From: an uncultured Clostridia bacterium
GTDB lineage: Bacteria; Bacillota; Clostridia; Oscillospirales; CAG-382
Length of the DNA stretch: 9,317 bases
Direction: 5' to 3'
Assembly (NCBI GenBank): GCA_947305675.1
Contig: CAMZED010000054.1
Location: 1 to 9,317, forward strand
Part shown: piece by piece, positions 5,833 to 9,317 of the stretch
Layout of the letters: each line of letters opens with the position of its first letter
Numbering within the stretch: position 1 is the first letter of the stretch
The notes under the pieces: model-generated
Database searches by the model: none
What the model saw: the letters and a program-made list of their open reading frames with translations, nothing else
Told to the model about the DNA's origin: nothing
Program-made: the position numbers and the translations under genes

Positions 5833-5861
5833 TTGACTTTTGGAAAGGTATTTGATAAAAT
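5833..5861 (+). promoter_or_regulatory. Sigma70-type promoter of the Gfo/Idh/MocA gene
   Basis: -35 TTGACT (5833-5838) and -10 TAAAAT (5856-5861) have 17-bp spacing, the same two hexamers as the divergent serC promoter. The predicted leader to ATG 5892 is about 24 nt and contains GGAG at 5878-5881. Confidence 0.82.
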
Positions 5862-5891
5862 TTTCTTATCTGTTAACGGAGATTTTGTTTT

Positions 5892-6914
5892 ATGATAGGA
5901 TTCGGAATCATCGGATGCGGCGTTATCGCCGATTTTCACGCCAACGCCATTGCCGAACTCGCGGGGGAGGCAAGGCTTGTCGGCGTTTGCGACGTCATGT
6001 TCGACGCCGCCGAAAAATTTGCCGGGCGCCACGGCACCGTCGCCTTTAAAACCGAGGACGAACTGCTCGCCTGCCCGGATGTTGCCGCCGTATGTATATG
6101 CACGCCGAGCGGATACCATGCCGCTTCGGTAATCAAAGCCGCCGCGGCGGGGAAGCATATCGTCTGCGAAAAACCGCTCGCCATAAACGCTTCACAGCTC
6201 GCGCAAGTCGAATCCTGCTGCCGCGCCGCCGGAATAACCGTAAGCGTAATTTCGCAGAACCGCTACGCCAAAAGTATTAAAAAAGTGAAACGCGCCGTCG
6301 ACGAAGGTCTTCTCGGCAAGATAGTTTGCGCCGATATTTATATGAAGTACCACCGCTCGCAGGAATATTACGACAGCGGAAGCTGGCGCGGAACGAAACG
6401 CATCGACGGCGGAGGCGCGCTGATGAATCAGGGCATACACGGCGTTGATCTCCTGCTTTATCTGGCGGGGGAGGTAAAAAGCGTTTATGCTTTGTCGAAA
6501 ACGCTTGTCCGCAGCATCGAAGTCGAGGATACCCTTTCCGCCGTGGTGGAATATAAAAGCGGAGCGACGGGGATAATCCAGGCGACCACCTCGGTCTACC
6601 CCGGTTATCCGCGCAGGCTGGAACTAAACGGCGACAAAGGCACGGTCATCCTTGACGAGACTTCGATCGTCCGCTGGGATCTCGAGACCGCCGCCAATGA
6701 GGAAGACGTTATCCTGCTCCCGGCGTTCACGTCCGGCGCAAGCACTCCGACCGCCATCTCCAACGACGGCCACGTGCAGCAGATCGCCGATTTCATCGCC
6801 TGTATAAAAACCGGGGCGCAGCCGCTTTCCGGGCTTGCCGACGGCAAAAAAGCGGTGGAAGTGATCCTTGCGATCTACCGCTCGGCTCAGGAGCGCCGCC
6901 CGATCGATCTTTGA
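5892..6914 (+). CDS. Gfo/Idh/MocA-family NAD(P)-dependent oxidoreductase
   Basis: The 340-residue product has the two-domain layout of sugar, inositol and nucleotide-sugar dehydrogenases in this family. An N-terminal Rossmann fold carries GIIGCGVIA (5-13) and an acidic D34 after the second strand. CEKPLAI follows, with the conserved Lys-Pro (EKP 93-95). The C-terminal alpha/beta domain has DGGGALMNQGIHGVDLL (173-188), whose H183 is the usual catalytic histidine. The YYDSGSWRGT region resembles nucleotide-sugar dehydrogenases of the WlbA type, but this is only suggestive. Start ATG 5892 has GGAG 10 nt upstream. It is monocistronic, divergent from serC and convergent with valS. No sugar transporter, isomerase or glycosyltransferase gene is nearby to reveal a substrate. 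The family is firm; substrate and pathway are unknown. Confidence 0.92.
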   Translation: MIGFGIIGCGVIADFHANAIAELAGEARLVGVCDVMFDAAEKFAGRHGTVAFKTEDELLACPDVAAVCICTPSGYHAASVIKAAAAGKHIVCEKPLAINASQLAQVESCCRAAGITVSVISQNRYAKSIKKVKRAVDEGLLGKIVCADIYMKYHRSQEYYDSGSWRGTKRIDGGGALMNQGIHGVDLLLYLAGEVKSVYALSKTLVRSIEVEDTLSAVVEYKSGATGIIQATTSVYPGYPRRLELNGDKGTVILDETSIVRWDLETAANEEDVILLPAFTSGASTPTAISNDGHVQQIADFIACIKTGAQPLSGLADGKKAVEVILAIYRSAQERRPIDL

Positions 6915-6995
6915 CCGTTTCAGAGCGCAGATAAAGCGGCTATTTACGCACCGATACGGCACGAGCGGCGTCAAATGCTCAAATAAGACAAACAC

Positions 6996-7037
6996 AAAGG
7001 GGTTATGCTGCTTTCACCAAAGCCGCGTAACCCCTTT
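6996..7037. repeat. Long near-perfect hairpin
   Basis: AAAGGGGTTA pairs with TAACCCCTTT (10 bp). The stem continues through three more pairs (one G-U), one mismatch, and GCTTT/AAAGC closed by a CACC tetraloop, so almost all 42 nt are paired. It could be a transcription stop for the oxidoreductase gene, but the plus-strand sequence after it is A-rich, not T-rich. Reverse-strand reading gives a weak T-rich tail (TTTGTGTTTGTC). Confidence 0.6.
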
Positions 7038-7046
7038 AAAAACGGT

Positions 7047-7083
7047 GCTTTTCCGAAAAGCTCGACTGTCGTACACTTGTACG
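7047..7083. repeat. Two small adjacent palindromes
   Basis: GCTTTTC/GAAAAGC around a single C (7047-7061) and CGTACA/TGTACG around CT (7070-7083) are both perfect. They bridge the long hairpin and the three-armed palindrome. No function can be assigned. Confidence 0.5.
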
Positions 7084-7096
7084 CCGACGCTGCTAA

Positions 7097-7170
7097 ACCC
7101 CACAAATAAATTTGCGGGGACCCCCAATAACTAATCACCGGGGTCCCCGCGAAACACGGTTTCGTGGGGT
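7097..7170. repeat. Three-armed palindromic element
   Basis: The 74 bp are bounded by ACCCCAC (7097-7103) and GTGGGGT (7164-7170). The centre is a perfect 11-bp stem GCGGGGACCCC/GGGGTCCCCGC (7114-7124 with 7140-7150) with a 15-nt loop. Each arm is also self-complementary: CCCCACAAA with TTTGCGGGG (7098-7119, one mismatch) and CCCCGCGAAA with TTTCGTGGGG (7145-7169, one G-T). It can fold as one long hairpin or as two side hairpins, a layout typical of small intergenic palindromic repeats or non-autonomous miniature elements. No target-site duplication is evident. Confidence 0.65.
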
Positions 7171-7206
7171 GGTTTAAAAAAATATCTCGCTTCTCTGCGC
7201 TCTGCT

Positions 7207-7233
7207 CAGCCTGAAAACTTTGTCTTCAGGCTG
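7207..7233. terminator. Hairpin in the valS 3' region
   Basis: CAGCCTGAA and TTCAGGCTG form a perfect 9-bp stem with a 9-nt loop. On the minus strand it directly follows the stronger hairpin at 7234-7265 downstream of valS. It has no clear T-tract, so it may be a back-up stop or 3'-end-protecting structure. Confidence 0.45.
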
Positions 7234-7270
7234 AAACGGTTGCCCGACAATTCGGGCAACCGTTTGTTTT
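7234..7270. terminator. Probable bidirectional terminator between valS and the oxidoreductase
   Basis: A perfect 13-bp stem, AAACGGTTGCCCG with CGGGCAACCGTTT (7234-7246 and 7253-7265), is followed on the plus strand by GTTTT. On the minus strand it lies 13 bp after the valS stop with a shorter T run. It is the best terminator candidate for both converging transcripts, though it lies about 320 bp beyond the oxidoreductase stop. Confidence 0.72.
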
Positions 7271-7278
7271 ATGCGGGT

Positions 7279-9317
7279 TTATTTGCCGAGCGAAGCGATC
7301 GACGCGCGCAGTTTTTCCGCAAGTGCTGCGTATTTCGCCAGTTTTTCGCGTTCGGCGTTAACGACTTTTTCGGGCGCCTTGGAGGTGAATTCGGAGTTGG
7401 CGAGTTTGCCTTCGGCGCGTTTTACCTCGTTTTCGGCGTTCTCAAGTTCTTTCGAAAGCCTTGCGCGTTCGGCGTCGAGGTCGACCATATCGGCAAGCGG
7501 GATGAATATCTCGCACCCCTCGGTAACTATCCTCACACATCCCTCGCCGGCGTATTCTCCGACGACCGTCACGCCCGAAGCCGAGGCGAGCCTTGCAAAA
7601 TAAGGCTCTTTGCCCTCATATACCGCGGCGTTTTCCTTCGCCGCGATTATAATATGAGCCTTGCGGGACGGCGGAACGTTCATTTCCGCGCGGCGGTTGC
7701 GGATCGCCCTTATCGCTTCGATAAGCAAAGCGACGCGGCGTTCCGATTCGGGGAATTCGAGCGCGGGCGAATATTCCGGATAAGCCGAAATCATAATACT
7801 TTCGCCGTTGTGGGGGAGCGACTGCCAGATCTCTTCGGTTATGAACGGCATAAACGGATGCAGCAGCTTCAACGTGTTGGAAAGCACAAAGGTAAGCGTC
7901 TGCTGCGCCGAAGCGTTGGACTTGCTGCCTTTTTCGTTAAGGCGCGGCTTGACAAGTTCGATATACCAATCGCAGAACACGTCCCAGATAAAGTCGTAAA
8001 GTTTCGATACGGCAATTCCGAGTTCATATCTGTCGAGGTTCTCGCGCACTTCTTTTACCAGGCGGTTGTAAAGCGAAAGGACCCATTTATCCTCTTCCTC
8101 GAGCCCTTCGGCGGTGATCCGGTCGGGATCGCAGTCCAGGTCGAGGTTCATCATAACGAACCTTGCGGCGTTCCAGATCTTGTTTGCGAAATTGCGCGAG
8201 GCCTCGATCCTCTCGTCCGAAAAACGCATATCGTTTCCGGGGCTGTTGCCGGTCGCGAGCGTGAACCTGAGCGCGTCGGCGCCGTATTTGTCGATTACTT
8301 CAAGCGGATCGATCCCGTTGCCCAGCGATTTCGACATCTTTCTGCCCAATGCGTCGCGCACGAGCCCGTGGATAAGCACGTCGGAAAACGGCTTTTTGCC
8401 GGTGTGTTCCAGACCGGAGAAGATCATTCTCGAAACCCAGAAGGTAATTATATCGTATCCGGTGACAAGCGTGCTTGTCGGGTAATAGCGTTTGTAATCG
8501 GCGGCGTTTTCGTCCGGCCACCCCATTGTCGAAAAAGGCCACAGCGCCGAGGAAAACCAGGTGTCGAGCGTGTCGGGATCGCGGCGCATCGGTTTGCCGC
8601 ACTTCGGGCAGATCGCGTTTTCTTCTTTTGTAACCGTTATCTCGCCGCAGTCGTCGCAATAAAACGCGGGTATGCGGTGGCCCCACCAAAGCTGTCTCGA
8701 AATGCACCAGTCGCGTATGTTTTCCATCCAGTGCAGATAGTTTTTGCTGAACCTTTCGGGGACAAACCTCACGTCGCCGTTCTTTACCGCCTCGATCGAC
8801 GGTTCGGCAAGCGGCTTCATTTTTACGAACCACTGAAGCGAGGCGCGCGGTTCGATAGTGGTGCCGCAGCGGTAGCAGGTGCCGACATTGTGTTTAAGAG
8901 GTTCGATCTTTACAAGATATCCGCCGTCTTCAAGATCTTTTACTATCGCCTTGCGCGCTTCGTATCTGTCCATCCCGGCGTATTTCGGGTAATTGTCGGT
9001 AACTTTGGCGTCGTCGGTAAGCATATTTTCAAGCGGCAGACCGTGGCGCATACCCACCTCGAAGTCGTTCGGGTCGTGGGCGGGGGTCATCTTCACGCAG
9101 CCGGTGCCGAAATCCATCTCGACGTATTCGTCGGCGACGACGGGAATCTCCCTTCCGACAAGCGGAAGAATAAGCGTTTTGCCCACAAGATGTTTATATC
9201 TTTCGTCGTTGGGATTGACCGCCACCGCGGTGTCGCCCAAAAGGGTCTCGGGGCGGGTGGTGGCGAGATACACGAATTCGTCGCTGTCTTTTACCGGATA
9301 GCGGATGTGCCAGAAAA
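7279..9317 (-). CDS. valS: Valine--tRNA ligase ValS (C-terminal three quarters; 5' end outside the window)
   Basis: ValS charges tRNA-Val with valine and hydrolyses mischarged products. The frame is open from the right edge (first full codon 9313-9315, reading FWHIRYPVKDSDEFV) to TAA at 7279, 678 residues; full-length bacterial ValS is about 880, so the catalytic HIGH region is missing. The window begins within the CP1 editing domain (TTRPETLLGDTAVAVNP, then GTGCVKMTPAHDPNDFEVG). WWGHRIPAFYC follows, with a Cys4 zinc knuckle (CDDC...CPKC), the DTWFSSALWPF motif, and the KMSKS loop (RKMSKSLGNG, near 8326-8340). A helical anticodon-binding domain precedes a Lys/Glu-rich C-terminal coiled coil (about the last 70 residues), the tRNA-binding arm typical of ValS. 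A GTG at 9271-9273 is an internal valine, not a start. folC, a frequent downstream neighbour in Firmicutes, is absent. Confidence 0.97.
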   Translation of the reverse strand, partial: FWHIRYPVKDSDEFVYLATTRPETLLGDTAVAVNPNDERYKHLVGKTLILPLVGREIPVVADEYVEMDFGTGCVKMTPAHDPNDFEVGMRHGLPLENMLTDDAKVTDNYPKYAGMDRYEARKAIVKDLEDGGYLVKIEPLKHNVGTCYRCGTTIEPRASLQWFVKMKPLAEPSIEAVKNGDVRFVPERFSKNYLHWMENIRDWCISRQLWWGHRIPAFYCDDCGEITVTKEENAICPKCGKPMRRDPDTLDTWFSSALWPFSTMGWPDENAADYKRYYPTSTLVTGYDIITFWVSRMIFSGLEHTGKKPFSDVLIHGLVRDALGRKMSKSLGNGIDPLEVIDKYGADALRFTLATGNSPGNDMRFSDERIEASRNFANKIWNAARFVMMNLDLDCDPDRITAEGLEEEDKWVLSLYNRLVKEVRENLDRYELGIAVSKLYDFIWDVFCDWYIELVKPRLNEKGSKSNASAQQTLTFVLSNTLKLLHPFMPFITEEIWQSLPHNGESIMISAYPEYSPALEFPESERRVALLIEAIRAIRNRRAEMNVPPSRKAHIIIAAKENAAVYEGKEPYFARLASASGVTVVGEYAGEGCVRIVTEGCEIFIPLADMVDLDAERARLSKELENAENEVKRAEGKLANSEFTSKAPEKVVNAEREKLAKYAALAEKLRASIASLGK

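Larger units (their letters stand above)
6915..7278. other. Gene-free convergent region rich in hairpins
   Basis: No credible gene lies between the oxidoreductase stop and the valS stop. The first 80 bp show nothing recognisable. From 6996 to 7265 at least six separate inverted repeats occur almost back to back, listed individually. Both flanking genes run towards this gap, so it must hold their 3' ends, but it has far more structure than two terminators need. Confidence 0.8.

Noticed and set aside
5732..5891. T-box, serine-responsive or other riboswitch upstream of serC
   Set aside because: The predicted leader from promoter to start codon is only about 35 nt, with no antiterminator or specifier structure.
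9271..9273. GTG start giving a 664-residue ValS
   Set aside because: The frame stays open to the window edge and the upstream residues (WHIRYPVKDSDEF) match the family, so this codon is an internal valine.

Overview
The window looks like a chromosomal segment of a fairly GC-rich Clostridia-type Firmicute, most plausibly an uncultured Oscillospiraceae/Ruminococcaceae-like gut bacterium. This placement is inferred from three things: a cysteine desulfurase coupled to a rhodanese-less ThiI, strong AGGAG-type ribosome binding sites, and intergenic regions packed with hairpins. No phage, transposase, CRISPR or defence gene is visible. The coding content is core metabolism; the unusual material is in the intergenic DNA.

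Layout, left to right. Positions 1-285 hold no gene. They contain an array of small UUCG-type hairpins (4-102), a symmetrical terminator (107-134), a 23-bp copy of the 3' end of the neighbouring tRNA (136-158), a strongly palindromic insert (149-236) and the tRNA terminator (242-281). A tRNA-Gln(CUG) gene (286-359, minus) follows with its own near-consensus promoter (392-420). Next comes a minus-strand operon: cysteine desulfurase (2244-3368), thiI (1078-2247) and pncC (466-1050), driven from a promoter at 3396-3423. A second minus-strand operon carries serC (4655-5731) and serA (3494-4654). Its promoter is at 5773-5801 and it ends in a strong terminator at 3434-3480. A Gfo/Idh/MocA-family oxidoreductase (5892-6914, plus) is transcribed divergently from serC, and a perfect inverted repeat lies between the two promoters. 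The 364-bp convergent gap 6915-7278 holds no gene but has at least six hairpins, including a three-armed palindrome. The window ends inside valS (7279 to beyond 9317, minus), whose N-terminus lies off the right edge.

How the genes work together. The desulfurase takes sulfur from cysteine as a persulfide and ThiI uses it to make 4-thiouridine in tRNA; their ATGA stop/start overlap fits a dedicated donor-acceptor pair. PncC, in the same operon, recycles nicotinamide mononucleotide towards NAD. SerA and SerC are the first two steps of serine synthesis from 3-phosphoglycerate, and serine is the precursor of cysteine; the phosphatase SerB is not in this window. The specific substrate of the Gfo/Idh/MocA enzyme cannot be read from sequence.

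Main points for a second look: the duplicated tRNA-Gln 3' end with its palindromic 127-bp insert, the hairpin array beside it, the three-armed palindrome at 7097-7170, the candidate operator at 5804-5820, and the very basic tail on PncC.
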